Source of the DNA: Myxococcales bacterium
Lineage (GTDB): Bacteria > Myxococcota_A > Bradymonadia > UBA7976 > UBA1532
DNA length: 64,000 bases
Reading direction: 5' to 3'
Assembly: GCA_020633435.1 (NCBI GenBank)
Contig: JACKDP010000008.1
Span: 124,001-188,000, forward strand
Shown: in pieces, positions 37,505 to 46,418 of the stretch
Layout of the letters: every line of letters starts with the position of its first letter
Position numbering within the stretch: position 1 is the stretch's first letter
Made by a program: the position numbers and the translations under genes
The notes under the pieces: model-generated
The model's input: only the letters and a program-made list of their open reading frames with translations
What the model was told of the DNA's origin: nothing
The model's database searches: none

Positions 37505-38913
37505 GTGGCCCCCGCCGCATGCAGGAGCGGGCTTGGGTACTCGCCCAGGCACGGAAACTCGCAGTGACAGGCCACCGTCGCGGTGATGTGGGGCACCCGG
37601 GCGCGGATGCGGGCACAGGAGATGGGGTGCCCGCGCCGGACCTTCGCGGGGACGTCACGCAGCGGGACTTCCGGGCACGCGCGGAAGAGCGCTTCGATGG
37701 GCCCGAGGCCCGCCGCCAGGTGCCCGAGGCTGTGCAGGAGCACGATGCGCTCGTCGTGCCCGATCCGCCGCGTCTCCGCAGCCCGCGTGAGGATCGTCGC
37801 GACCACCGGACAGCCAGCGATCACCTTGCGGAGCGCGGCCTCTGCCTGTGGCGTCGGGGCCTCGGCCGGCGACGGCGGCGGCGGGGCCGCGTCCGCGCGA
37901 AGGGCCTCGAAGGCCGCCATCACTTCGACCGGGGCGACACGGCGGGTCGACGCCAGCGTCGCCCAGGGCGTCTCGACCGGGCGCCCGGCCCGGTCGAGGA
38001 ACGTCGACCGGCGTCCACTGACCGGGTGCACGCCGAGGGGCAGCTTGATGAGGTTGCCCAGGCCATCCGCGTCGACGCGGCCTTGCTTCGGGAAGAACTC
38101 CAGGCTCAGCTCCGGTGGCAGGTCGGCGGACAGGGCCGCCAGGAGCGCGCGACCGAACCGGTGGACGAGGTCGGCGGCCATGGGCGCCTGGAGCAGACAC
38201 CAGAAGTGCCGCCCCTTGTGGCCGCTGTCCTCGACGATGCAGGCGAGTCCGTGGGCCCCGAGGCGGGCCTCGATGGCCGCGGTCGAAGCCGCCAGTACCT
38301 GCCGAACCCGTCGATTCTCCTGGTGATCCTGGGCGGCGGCGGCCAACGCCTTGCGGCGGATGTCCAGGTCGATCACGAAGAACGTCACGGTGTCGTCCAG
38401 GCGGATCAGGTACGTCCCCAGGGAGCAATCGCCGGCCAGGTGGGCGGCCGCCAGGCGGGGCGTCAACGGGATCTGCTGCGGTGCGTAGCCCTGCCGCAGG
38501 GTGCCATCGGCCTGGGGGCTGACCCACTGGCGGGCGTGGACCCCTTCCCGACCGCCAAAGGCATGGAGGTAGCGCGCCAGCGTCGCGACGTCAGGCTCGG
38601 TCGGTGGAGGAGCGGGGGGCCCATCGACCGGGGGCATGACGCTCGGATGCTCCACCCCCAGATCCGCCAGCTCGCCGGCGAGGTCGGCCAGCGCGGCCGC
38701 TGCCCTCACCGAGTCGGGGGCCTCGCGCGTCGCGGCGCGCAGCTCGTCCAGGGCGAGCGAGAGGCTCCCGATCTCGGCCGCCAGGGCGGCCCAGCCCAGG
38801 CGAGCCTCGCCATGCCTGGGCTGGGTGCTCAGGTGGTCGGCGAGCAGCGCCTCCGCCTCGTCGAGTCGGCCGCTGGCGGCCAGCGCGCGGACGTCGGAGG
38901 CGGGGGCGTCCAC
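37501..38913 (-). CDS. CRISPR-associated primase-polymerase (CAPP-like), archaeo-eukaryotic primase fold
   Basis: 470 residues, GTG start at 38913, 3 nt after the cas6 stop. Residues 1-80 are TPR-like helices. Residues 150-320 are an AEP-type Prim-Pol domain: motif I VIDLDIRR (Asp182, Asp184), motif II SGHKGRHFW (His236), motif III LGNLIKLPLGVHPVSGRR. Residues 355-465 are a helical PriCT-like domain with clustered Cys (C433, C449, C451, C455) that could hold an Fe-S cluster or zinc. CAPP proteins are known beside type III adaptation genes and can prime and copy DNA. Here it lies directly upstream of cas1. The next-but-two gene carries a related but degenerate copy of the same module. Confidence 0.85.
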   Translation of the reverse strand: MDAPASDVRALAASGRLDEAEALLADHLSTQPRHGEARLGWAALAAEIGSLSLALDELRAATREAPDSVRAAAALADLAGELADLGVEHPSVMPPVDGPPAPPPTEPDVATLARYLHAFGGREGVHARQWVSPQADGTLRQGYAPQQIPLTPRLAAAHLAGDCSLGTYLIRLDDTVTFFVIDLDIRRKALAAAAQDHQENRRVRQVLAASTAAIEARLGAHGLACIVEDSGHKGRHFWCLLQAPMAADLVHRFGRALLAALSADLPPELSLEFFPKQGRVDADGLGNLIKLPLGVHPVSGRRSTFLDRAGRPVETPWATLASTRRVAPVEVMAAFEALRADAAPPPPSPAEAPTPQAEAALRKVIAGCPVVATILTRAAETRRIGHDERIVLLHSLGHLAAGLGPIEALFRACPEVPLRDVPAKVRRGHPISCARIRARVPHITATVACHCEFPCLGEYPSPLLHAAGAT

Positions 38914-38916
38914 CGG

Positions 38917-39813
38917 TCAGCCGGGCTCTTCGAGCGTGACGTGGCCGAGGCCCATGGGGGCGCCCTTGCCGGCGTGCAGCGTCTCGGCGAGGCGCCAGAG
39001 GTCGCGCAGGGGGCCGGGGACGTCGGCCAGCGTGACGGTGCCCACGATGCCTGTGATGGGGATGGCGCGGCCCTGTCGATCGGAGACGCGGTGGTCGGTG
39101 ACGACCGCGAGGTCGGCGTCGGCGGTGCGGACGTCGGCGGCGAGGGCGGCCAGGGTGGCGTGGTCGAGGGGGCTCGGGCCCTCCCCGTAGAGGTCGACCA
39201 GGTGCTCGACGCGGCTGGCGAGGCGGCGCGTGAAGGCCTCGACGTCGAAGTGGCCGAGGCGCTTGCGGTCCTTGGTGATGTGCAGGGGCGTGCGCAGGTG
39301 CAGCCGGACGGTCCGGGGACCCGTGGACCGAAGCTGCGGGCGCCAGGGATGGCTGGTCGCGACCGTGGCGGTGGCGCGGCCGCGGGCGCTAGCCAGGCCG
39401 GCCAGGCCAGCGGCGCGGATACCGGCCTCCCAGGCCGCGGCCGAGAGGCCCGTTTCGCCCAGGAGTTGGAGCGAAAATGATGTGGTTTCGCCCGGTTGCA
39501 GGTAGAGCGGGTGCCCCGTCCAGCGGCTGGGCGTGAGGGTGTAGGGCGGCGAGGCATGGGCAAGGCGGCGGGGGCGGTCGGGGCCGGCGGAGGTACCGAG
39601 GAAGGCCTGGGTGTAGCCGCAGCGGTCGAACGCCGGGCAGCCGTCACAGTCGGGCAGGCCGGTCGAGCAGCGGAGGCGGCGGAGGGCGTTGCCGACGGCC
39701 CCGCGCAGCGTGGAGCCGGCGAACGCAGGCAGGCGGACGGGATCGAAGGCGGTCAGCGTGACGGCCAGGGTGGTGATCGAGAGTGGGAGCTCGGTGCCGA
39801 CGGGGGCGTTCAC
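38917..39813 (-). CDS. cas6: CRISPR pre-crRNA endoribonuclease Cas6
   Basis: 298 residues from GTG 39813, which overlaps the previous stop (GTGA); a longer frame from 40008 would lie inside the upstream gene. N-terminal RAMP signature FAGSTLRGAVGNALRRLRCSTG and the Cys cluster CDGCPAFDRCGYTQAFLG are typical of the PF10040 Cas6 branch. The C-terminal Gly-rich loop is GKGAPMGLGHVTLEE. It cuts the array transcript within repeats to leave the TTTGAGAC handle. The catalytic His is not assigned. Confidence 0.92.
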   Translation of the reverse strand: MNAPVGTELPLSITTLAVTLTAFDPVRLPAFAGSTLRGAVGNALRRLRCSTGLPDCDGCPAFDRCGYTQAFLGTSAGPDRPRRLAHASPPYTLTPSRWTGHPLYLQPGETTSFSLQLLGETGLSAAAWEAGIRAAGLAGLASARGRATATVATSHPWRPQLRSTGPRTVRLHLRTPLHITKDRKRLGHFDVEAFTRRLASRVEHLVDLYGEGPSPLDHATLAALAADVRTADADLAVVTDHRVSDRQGRAIPITGIVGTVTLADVPGPLRDLWRLAETLHAGKGAPMGLGHVTLEEPG

Positions 39814-41570
39814 TGCGCACCGCCCGGGTAGGGGCGCCAGGCCACGAACCGGAATGCGCTGGTCTTGAGCACGGTGCCGTCGGCCTGCATGGCCTCGGAA
39901 GCCTCGCGCCCGGTCGTCGCGACGTAGCAGGGAATGCCGGCGGCCTGGAGGCGATGGACGATGGCGAACGTCGCGCTGTGCTCGCCGGCGACGAAGGCGC
40001 CGCGGCACGGGAGGCTGAGGATCTCACCGGCGGCCCGCTGAGCGAGGCGTGCGACGTCCTCGGCGGCGGCGTCGGGGGGGATGGCCGGGAACGGGACGTC
40101 GACCACCGCGCCGTGGCCGAGCGCCAGCGCTGCGCTGTGTTGCTCGGGCGTCCAGCCGGTGCTGGGGTGGTTGGAGCAGCTGGCGAAGACGCCGGGGGTG
40201 GGGCCGAAGAGACCGACCTCCTGGAGGTGGGACTCGAGCTGGTCGACGGCGGCGTCCAGGCGCTTGCGGATCACGTCTGGCTTGCCGCCCTGGGATCGGA
40301 AGCCGCCGTGCTGGACATCGTTGCGCAGCCCGGTGAAGGCGTTGAAGTGACCGGGGTAGCCCGACTGGAGGGCCTTGCCGAGGCCTCCGAGGGCGCGGTC
40401 GTCCGCCTTGCGGCGGGCGTTGAAGTCGCTCCCCTCGCCCGGCTGGGGTACGGGGTCGTCGGCGCGCAGCAGGGTGAAGCCCGAGACATAGGTCTCGCGG
40501 ATGAGGGCCGAGAGCTCGGAGTAGCGCTGGAGGCGCGCATAGAGCCGCGCGAGGTGGACGCTGGCGCGAAGTCCCTCGGGGCTGACGACCGAAGGGGCCA
40601 CGAGCTGCTGAACGGTCTCGACCATGTGGTCGAGCATCGGTACGACCGGCTTCGCTCGCTGGCCGAGAATGTCGCGCGCGTCGCGGGCCGTCTCGGTGAG
40701 ACGACCCGCGAGCTCGGTGATCAACGCCGGAACCCGGACGGTGACGAGGCCCTCGGCGAACGCCGAGGCAGCCTTGCGGAATCGACTCAAGGGGCCGATC
40801 TGCTTGCCGATCTCCTTGTGATCTTCGGCCGACGCCGCCCTGGGTCGCGCCTCCTTCTCGGCGCCTTCCAGCAGACCCGCCAGGTCATCTGCGCGGCCAT
40901 GGCGCAGCAGGCCGTCGAGGGCCGTGTTCCAGCGCAGGACGTCGAGGAATTGGGTCAAGTCCCAGATGGGCACCACGACCTGCTCGGCTGGGGCGTCTGA
41001 TCTCGTCGCGTTCTGGCCGCGGTCCGGGCCCGGTCCTCCCGAGGGCTCGTAGGCTGCGTACGCGATGCGAACCGGCACCGCGGGCGACTTGGCCTCGGTC
41101 CAGCGGCGCCGACGCTCTGACTGGGCGAACGCGATGGCTGCGGCCGCGAAAAACGGCTGCGACCGAAACCCATGAGTGATGTCGACGACAATGCCGGTGG
41201 GACGAACCTCGCCCGGTACGACTGGACGGTCCGGATCGACAAGAGCCACGAGCTGTTCGAAGATCTCCCATCGCTCTTCTGTGCTGGCGCCCTTGGGGAT
41301 GACGACCAGCCTCACCAGCGGCATTGGACAAGGCCCGAGATCCCGCCGCAACAGCGTGAGGTAGAGGTCGGACGCGAACCACGTCTGCTCCACCTCGACC
41401 GTTCCCAGCACGACCAGGGTGACGGGTCCCTCGGCCTCGGCGATCGTGGGCACATCGTGCAGGGCCGTCGGGCCGTGGATGCCCTTCTCGCCACGATAGC
41501 GGACCGGCTCGTAGCGCTCAGGGAACCGACCGCTGCCGAGGCCGAGGAACGTCACGATGCGCGTGGCCAC
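39810..41570 (-). CDS. csx1: Csx1-family (TM1812) CARF-HEPN RNase with extra C-terminal CRISPR accessory domain
   Basis: 586 residues. GTG 41570 is chosen: it lies 1 nt after the cmr6 stop with GGAGG upstream. Residues 1-215 are a CARF domain: TRIVTFLGLGSGRF, LVVLGTVEVEQTW, IVVDITHGFRSQPFFAAAA. Residues 250-455 are helical and contain RNDVQH (Arg416-His421), the HEPN RNase Rx4H motif. Residues 460-582 form a third domain: SCSNHPSTGWTPEQHSAALALG, FPAIPPDAAAEDVARLA, GEHSATFAIVHRLQAAGIPCYVATTGREA, ADGTVLKTSAFRFVAWRPY. This resembles small Csx20/Csx15-type proteins, which are ring-nuclease candidates (family assignment tentative). The enzyme would be switched on by Cas10-made cyclic oligoadenylate. 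Confidence 0.83.
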   Translation of the reverse strand: MATRIVTFLGLGSGRFPERYEPVRYRGEKGIHGPTALHDVPTIAEAEGPVTLVVLGTVEVEQTWFASDLYLTLLRRDLGPCPMPLVRLVVIPKGASTEERWEIFEQLVALVDPDRPVVPGEVRPTGIVVDITHGFRSQPFFAAAAIAFAQSERRRRWTEAKSPAVPVRIAYAAYEPSGGPGPDRGQNATRSDAPAEQVVVPIWDLTQFLDVLRWNTALDGLLRHGRADDLAGLLEGAEKEARPRAASAEDHKEIGKQIGPLSRFRKAASAFAEGLVTVRVPALITELAGRLTETARDARDILGQRAKPVVPMLDHMVETVQQLVAPSVVSPEGLRASVHLARLYARLQRYSELSALIRETYVSGFTLLRADDPVPQPGEGSDFNARRKADDRALGGLGKALQSGYPGHFNAFTGLRNDVQHGGFRSQGGKPDVIRKRLDAAVDQLESHLQEVGLFGPTPGVFASCSNHPSTGWTPEQHSAALALGHGAVVDVPFPAIPPDAAAEDVARLAQRAAGEILSLPCRGAFVAGEHSATFAIVHRLQAAGIPCYVATTGREASEAMQADGTVLKTSAFRFVAWRPYPGGAQ

Positions 41571-41571
41571 C

Positions 41572-42846
41572 TCAGCCCTCCTCGTCGAGCCAGGCCAGGA
41601 AGGCGCGGGTGGGCGCAAGGGCCTTGTCCACGTTGCTGCCCTGGGACCGCACGTTCTGGATCGCCTTCTCCAACTGCTCGATCTCCCTCTTCCTTCTGCG
41701 CCTCGCCGTGTCGTCCTTCTTGTCGATGGACCGCTGGCGGGCGCGGTGGAGGTCGGCCTCCAGGGCCGCCACGTCGACGCCGCCGCCGGCTGCATCAGCG
41801 CGGAGCCGGGCGAGGGCGTCCCCGAACAGCCCGCCGATCAGCCCACGCCACGCGGCGTCGGTCAGCTCGGGGCTCGGGCTTCCGCGGCCGTTGGCCAGCA
41901 GCCAGGCGGCCTGTGAGGCGGCGTCCTGGTCGAGCAGGTCCTGGTGCAGCCGCGCCCACCGCGCCTCGGGCGGGAGCCGCGCGAGGATGTGCTCTTCCTC
42001 GGCCTGCGCCCGGGTCACGTCCGGGACGGCCACCGTCATCCGCCCATAGCCGGCGTTGGTCTTGGCCCCGATGCCCAGCTCCGTCAGCCCCAGGCGCAGC
42101 AGGTCGAGGGCGCGGTCGAGCCAGGCAGGGTCGTCGGCCGGATCGGTCAGCACGAGGGCCAGCAGGAAGCGGCCCGAGACCGTCGCGAAGGGCACGGGGT
42201 TGGGGCTGTCGGTGTCGAGGGGCGCTTCGTCCTTCTGGTAGTAGCCCGCGTGGTGCACCGTCATCACGTCGAGCGCGATGGGCAGCGTCTGGGCGCCGGC
42301 CGGGTTCCACCAGGCGTCCAGGAAGCAGACGCGGCCGATGTGATCCACCGACTGGCCGTCCTCCAGGCCGGCGCCGCCCTGCCCGAAGAGATCCGCGTGG
42401 TGCTCGCCCTTGCGGGCGTGGGCGCTCGTCCCCTTCCGCCAGCCGTCGTCGTGCGCCAGCAGGTGGGCCGCCGCAGCGGCGACGCCCTTCAGGGCCGAGC
42501 CGGGGATGAACGGCACGCCCCAGGTGTGGCTCAGGGTCAGGCCGTTCTCGAGCACGCCCTTGTCGCCCAGGCCCAGGGCGATGCGGCCCTCGGCCTGGAT
42601 GTCGATGACCAGCGCGGTGTGGTCGGCGGGCAGGCTCTGGCGCCATCGGTCGCAGGCCTCGACGTAGCCCCGGGGGACGGCGGTGCTCTCTACGCTTCGG
42701 AAGTGATTGGCCTTTTCGCCCACCCCTTCAGTGGAGCCCGGGTTGCGCTGGTCGTTCTGGACGCTCAGGTAGCGGTCCAGCCACAGGCCAGCGTGGGTGG
42801 TAGCGCTGCGGTCGACGCGCTCGAGCGCCTCGCGGCGGGCCTTCAC
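41572..42846 (-). CDS. cmr6: Type III-B RAMP protein Cmr6
   Basis: 424 residues, GTG 42846 overlapping the cmr5 stop (GTGA). It contains the RAMP motifs of Cmr6: WGVPFIPGSALKGVAAAAA, CFLDAWWNPAG and the Gly-rich loop LGIGAKTNAGYGRMTV. The C-terminal ~110 residues are an extra helical, partly charged extension (DLHRARQRSIDKKDDTARRRRKREIEQLEKAI) that may be a coiled coil. It caps the Cas7-like backbone at the 3' end of the crRNA. Gene order and overlaps place it in the Cmr operon. Confidence 0.93.
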   Translation of the reverse strand: MKARREALERVDRSATTHAGLWLDRYLSVQNDQRNPGSTEGVGEKANHFRSVESTAVPRGYVEACDRWRQSLPADHTALVIDIQAEGRIALGLGDKGVLENGLTLSHTWGVPFIPGSALKGVAAAAAHLLAHDDGWRKGTSAHARKGEHHADLFGQGGAGLEDGQSVDHIGRVCFLDAWWNPAGAQTLPIALDVMTVHHAGYYQKDEAPLDTDSPNPVPFATVSGRFLLALVLTDPADDPAWLDRALDLLRLGLTELGIGAKTNAGYGRMTVAVPDVTRAQAEEEHILARLPPEARWARLHQDLLDQDAASQAAWLLANGRGSPSPELTDAAWRGLIGGLFGDALARLRADAAGGGVDVAALEADLHRARQRSIDKKDDTARRRRKREIEQLEKAIQNVRSQGSNVDKALAPTRAFLAWLDEEG

Positions 42847-43196
42847 TTCGCCTCCGACCGGGCCTCTGCCCGCGCCGCCATGGCGTAGCTGCGCAGCCAG
42901 GTGGCGGCCTCGATGGCGTCCCGGCTCAGGGCCAGGTACTTCGGCAGCGGCGCCGTCCGGGCGGTCTTCGCGAGCTGGCGATCGCCCATCACCTCGGCGA
43001 CGTCGCCGATCCAGAGCTGGGCGCCCTTGTCGTCGCGGGACTCACAGAAGGCGATCGTCTGCATCGTGCCGCTCTGCAGGAGCAGCGTGGGCCCCTTCAT
43101 GCAGAAGGTGCGGTACTTGTCCCAGTCGGGCGTGCCGACGCGGCTGGTGACGAGGCGGTGGGCGGCCTCGGCGCGCCGCTGCTGGCGGGTGCTCAT
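42843..43196 (-). CDS. cmr5: Type III-B small subunit Cmr5
   Basis: 117 residues, all-helical. The segment FCMKGPTLLLQSGTMQTIAFCESR is the Cmr5 family signature, with basic helices at the N terminus. ATG 43196 overlaps the cmr4 stop. Cmr5 forms the inner filament of the complex beside Cas10 and binds target RNA. Size matches the family. Confidence 0.92.
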   Translation of the reverse strand: MSTRQQRRAEAAHRLVTSRVGTPDWDKYRTFCMKGPTLLLQSGTMQTIAFCESRDDKGAQLWIGDVAEVMGDRQLAKTARTAPLPKYLALSRDAIEAATWLRSYAMAARAEARSEAK

Positions 43197-44086
43197 CGCG
43201 CCCCCTCCTTGCCGACCAGGACCAGCCGGCAGCGGCCCCGACCGACCGTGGCCTTGCCGCCGAGCTGCAGGGCCTGCTTCGTGAGCGTCCCGAGGTAGGC
43301 GAGCAGGTCGTCCGCCTCGACGCCCGCCTTCCCGGGCGGATCCGCGTGGATGAGGGCCTGCAGGATGGTCTCGGGGGGCAGGCTCTCCTCGTGCCACAGG
43401 TTCTTCACCGTGCGGCTGTCGGGATCCAGCGCGACGCGCGCCGAGACGGCGGTGCCGTGCAGGGCGAGGAAGCTCATCAGATCGTCGTGCACGATGCAGA
43501 AGCGCTCGGCGAGGTACTGCTGCCAGACGGCGTCGCCGGGGAAGATCAGCTCGGCCAGCAGGGTGATCCAGGGGTGGGCGGTGTTGGAGGAGACGGGGGT
43601 CAGGTCGAGGTCCTCGAAGATGACCTTTTCGCCGATCTTGAGAGCCGACCGGGGCCCGACGCAGCACTGCTCCACGGCCCCGAGGCTGACGGGGACCGGC
43701 GCATCGACCTTCCGCACCTCCTTGAGATCACGGATGAATCGGTGCAGCAGGTAGGGCGAGGTGGCCCAGGCGAAGGTGCCGGCCACGGAGCGCACGGGCA
43801 GGAGCAGCAGCACCGCGTCCCCGAAGAGGGCGCCGCCCCGGTGCTCGACCTCGGGCTCCTCGCTGCCGCCCGGCGGCTCGCGGCCAAAGAGGCCCTGCGT
43901 CAGCTCCGGAGCACCATCGCCCCGGCTGCGGTCGCGCAAGCTACCCTTCAGGCTGCTCCCCGGCAGGTACGGCAGGCCGGTCGCGCGGTCGCGGGCGATG
44001 GCCAGATCGACGGCCCCCGCCGACTGGCCGGTGCCAGCGTGCAGGGGGGACAGGGCGTGTACGAACAGGACTCGAGTCGTCGACAT
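43193..44086 (-). CDS. cmr4: Type III-B backbone RNase Cmr4 (Cas7)
   Basis: 297 residues. The RAMP start LFVHALSPLHAGTGQSAGAVDLAIARDRATGLPYLPGSSLKGSLRD is typical of Cmr4, with the catalytic-loop Asp in the VDLAIARD region. The middle has AWATSPYLLHRFIRD and the end has GGKATVGRGRCRLVLV. Cmr4 polymerises along the crRNA and cuts target RNA every 6 nt. ATG 44086 lies 2 nt after the cmr1 stop. Confidence 0.95.
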   Translation of the reverse strand: MSTTRVLFVHALSPLHAGTGQSAGAVDLAIARDRATGLPYLPGSSLKGSLRDRSRGDGAPELTQGLFGREPPGGSEEPEVEHRGGALFGDAVLLLLPVRSVAGTFAWATSPYLLHRFIRDLKEVRKVDAPVPVSLGAVEQCCVGPRSALKIGEKVIFEDLDLTPVSSNTAHPWITLLAELIFPGDAVWQQYLAERFCIVHDDLMSFLALHGTAVSARVALDPDSRTVKNLWHEESLPPETILQALIHADPPGKAGVEADDLLAYLGTLTKQALQLGGKATVGRGRCRLVLVGKEGAR

Positions 44087-44088
44087 GG

Positions 44089-45336
44089 TCAGTCTCCCGC
44101 AAAGAATTTGAGGAACGCCCCAAGGACGTCCGAGTTGCCGTCGAGGGCGGTGCGCATGAGGTCGCTGCGGGCCTCGGCGTCGGTGATGGCCGTGGGGACG
44201 TTGTCCGCGGCCGAGTTGCCCAGCTCGATGGGCGTGGGCATCGGGGCCGACAGGCGCAGGGCGAAGGAGCCGAACCCCTCGTCCCGGGCGTAGGGCCGGA
44301 TGATCAGCGGCGAGGCCATGCGCTCCGTCCCCCTGGGCTTGAGCGTGGTGTCGCTCGGATCACCGAAGTCCTTGAAGTGGAAGATGATCGGCAGGCCGAA
44401 GGCCGCCCGGGGGAAGGCCCGGGTCGTGGTCAGCGGCGTCCGGTGCTTTCTGTCCGCCTGCCCTGTGATCCGCCGGATCTCGTCCGCCTCAGGCCAGCGG
44501 CTGCGGCCAGGCCGCCGCGGGTCGTCCGTACCGGGGTTGCGGCCAATGCCCGGCCCCTGCCGGAAGGCCTTAAGCCTGCCGAGGCCCCGGTCCAGGGCGC
44601 TCAGCGCGGTGGCGTCGGACTTCGGGTGAGTGACGAGCCGGGCGCCCGCCAGCGAGGTGACACCCGCGTGGTTCTGCAGGCCAGCCGACAGCCGGGCAAG
44701 CTCCTGTGCCGGATCCCGCACCGTGTCCGCCGCGACCGCGCCGAACCCGCGCCGGGTGCGGCCCCCCACGCCGCCGAAGGCGAGCCAGGCGTCGACGGCG
44801 CGTCGCACGCCCTCGACGTCGTCGTCCGTCAGCTCCCTGCGGTCGATGGTCAGCACCAGCTCGAAGCGGCCCGAAACGGCGGTCAGCGTGCCCGGCGTCT
44901 TGTCCCGCGCTTCCCGTGCCGGCTGCAGCGGGAAGGCCCCGTAGGCCCGGCTCGGGATGGCGTTTCCTACCCCGTCCACCGACGACGTGGTCGCCCGCCC
45001 TTCCAGCCGCATGGCGACGCGACCCCGGCCCCCCTTCTCATCACCGGCGCGCCCGAAGAGCAGCGCCTCGCGCTCCCTCATGGTGGCCAGCGGATACTGG
45101 CACCCCCAGGCCGCTCGCCACCAGAAGCGCAGCTGGCCGCGGATGCTGGCCGTGCGCACGGGCGTCACGGCGTCCGGGTTCTTGCGGTGCGGCCGGTCGC
45201 CCTCGATGTGGACCCCGCCGCCGAACAGCGGTGCAACCACTTGAAACCTCTGCTGAATCACGACGACCGCCCGGTCCGCATCGGTGCGGACCACGATCGC
45301 CGTGGGCGCTGCCTTGCGCTTCGCCTCGCCCTTCAT
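44089..45336 (-). CDS. cmr1: Type III-B RAMP protein Cmr1
   Basis: 415 residues from ATG 45336, which overlaps the cmr3 stop (ATGA). Two RAMP folds: QVVAPLFGGGV...PVRTASIRGQLRFWWRAAWG with REALLFG in the first, then WLAFGGVGGRTRRGFGAV as the Gly-rich loop, and FGLPIIFHF..SPLIIRPY in the second. Cmr1 binds the 3' end region of the Cmr complex. The longer frame upstream belongs to the cmr3 antisense or other frame and has no RBS. Confidence 0.93.
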   Translation of the reverse strand: MKGEAKRKAAPTAIVVRTDADRAVVVIQQRFQVVAPLFGGGVHIEGDRPHRKNPDAVTPVRTASIRGQLRFWWRAAWGCQYPLATMREREALLFGRAGDEKGGRGRVAMRLEGRATTSSVDGVGNAIPSRAYGAFPLQPAREARDKTPGTLTAVSGRFELVLTIDRRELTDDDVEGVRRAVDAWLAFGGVGGRTRRGFGAVAADTVRDPAQELARLSAGLQNHAGVTSLAGARLVTHPKSDATALSALDRGLGRLKAFRQGPGIGRNPGTDDPRRPGRSRWPEADEIRRITGQADRKHRTPLTTTRAFPRAAFGLPIIFHFKDFGDPSDTTLKPRGTERMASPLIIRPYARDEGFGSFALRLSAPMPTPIELGNSAADNVPTAITDAEARSDLMRTALDGNSDVLGAFLKFFAGD

Positions 45337-46418
45337 GCGCCCACCCCCAGCAGCATGCGGCCGAAGCCATCGCGACGATCCTGCTCGTCGTCGCAGAGGC
45401 TCCGGAGCCACACCCGCTCCAGCAGGTCCCGGCCCGGGAGCGGGGACTCGATCCAGTACACCGACCCCGCCGGCGCCGCCCGGCGGCTGGCCTTGGGCTT
45501 CTTCGCGACGAAGTCCCACCCCGAGACGACCTGCGGGCGGTCGACGCAGGCCGCCACCAGGCGGGCGCCCTCCCCAAAGAACGCCTCCAGGCGCTCATCC
45601 GACGGCCGCCAGCCTTCGGCGAAGATGCCCGGCGTCAGCAGCACCACCCGCCAGCGCCCGGACTCCTGGATCAGCCTCGTCATCCAGGAATCCGAGAGCC
45701 GCGGGAGCTCTCCCATGGCCGCCAGCCGGCTGACGCGGCCCTCGCCACCCAGCCGGACGAGGCCAGCCCTCAGCTCCTCGGACCGGGGGCCTGCCACCGC
45801 CAGGCCAAGGCCAAAGCGCCGGGCCTCCCGCCCCCTGGTCAGCGTCGAGAACCGCAGGCCCTCGACGCTGAAGAGCTTGCCGTCCTGGGCGGTACCCGTC
45901 GCCGGGTCCAGGGCGACGTGGGTGCGCCACTCCGAGGTCAAGGCCGGGGTCGGCCCCACGCTGCCCGCGGGGGCCGCTCCCGGATCGACCAGCCACGCCT
46001 GCATCGCCTCCCAGGACCAGAACGCCGGTCCCTTGCTGAGCTTGGAGCCATCGTGCCCGCCGTCGATCACGACCGGCAGAAGGCCCGCCGGCAGGTTGGA
46101 GGGTCCCGTCCCCTGGCCGGGGACCAGCCGCAGCCGAGAGGTCTCGCCGCCGGCCCAGAGGCAGTCCCGCGGGGCGGGCGCCAGCGGTCGGCTCGACCCC
46201 CGTTCGTCCAGCTCAAGGAGCCAGGGCCCGGCGACCTCGAGGTCGAGCACCGACGACCAGTCATCGTTCACCGGGCCGAGCTGGGCGCGGACACAGCCCG
46301 CGACCGTCGACGGCGATGGAAAAGGCAGTGATTTCATCCGGTTGCCGTTGCTTGCCGCGTCGCGGACGGCGAGCAGATCGCGGGGCTCGATGGCCCAGGG
46401 CGCCAGCGCGGCACTCAT
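45333..46418 (-). CDS. cmr3: Type III-B RAMP protein Cmr3
   Basis: 361 residues. ATG 46418 overlaps the cmr2 stop (ATGA), preferred over the upstream 46433. The start WAIEPRDLLAVRDAASNG and PFPSPSTVAGCVRAQLG are Cmr3 hallmarks; the C-terminal part has GWDFVAKKPKASRRAAPAGSVYWIES and the final DGFGRMLLG. Cmr3 (Cas5-like) holds the 5' crRNA handle against Cas10. Confidence 0.93.
   Translation of the reverse strand: MSAALAPWAIEPRDLLAVRDAASNGNRMKSLPFPSPSTVAGCVRAQLGPVNDDWSSVLDLEVAGPWLLELDERGSSRPLAPAPRDCLWAGGETSRLRLVPGQGTGPSNLPAGLLPVVIDGGHDGSKLSKGPAFWSWEAMQAWLVDPGAAPAGSVGPTPALTSEWRTHVALDPATGTAQDGKLFSVEGLRFSTLTRGREARRFGLGLAVAGPRSEELRAGLVRLGGEGRVSRLAAMGELPRLSDSWMTRLIQESGRWRVVLLTPGIFAEGWRPSDERLEAFFGEGARLVAACVDRPQVVSGWDFVAKKPKASRRAAPAGSVYWIESPLPGRDLLERVWLRSLCDDEQDRRDGFGRMLLGVGA

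Noticed and set aside
37519..42509. Long plus-strand frames opposite the cas genes
   Set aside because: Their codon composition is the reverse complement of well-identified cas genes.
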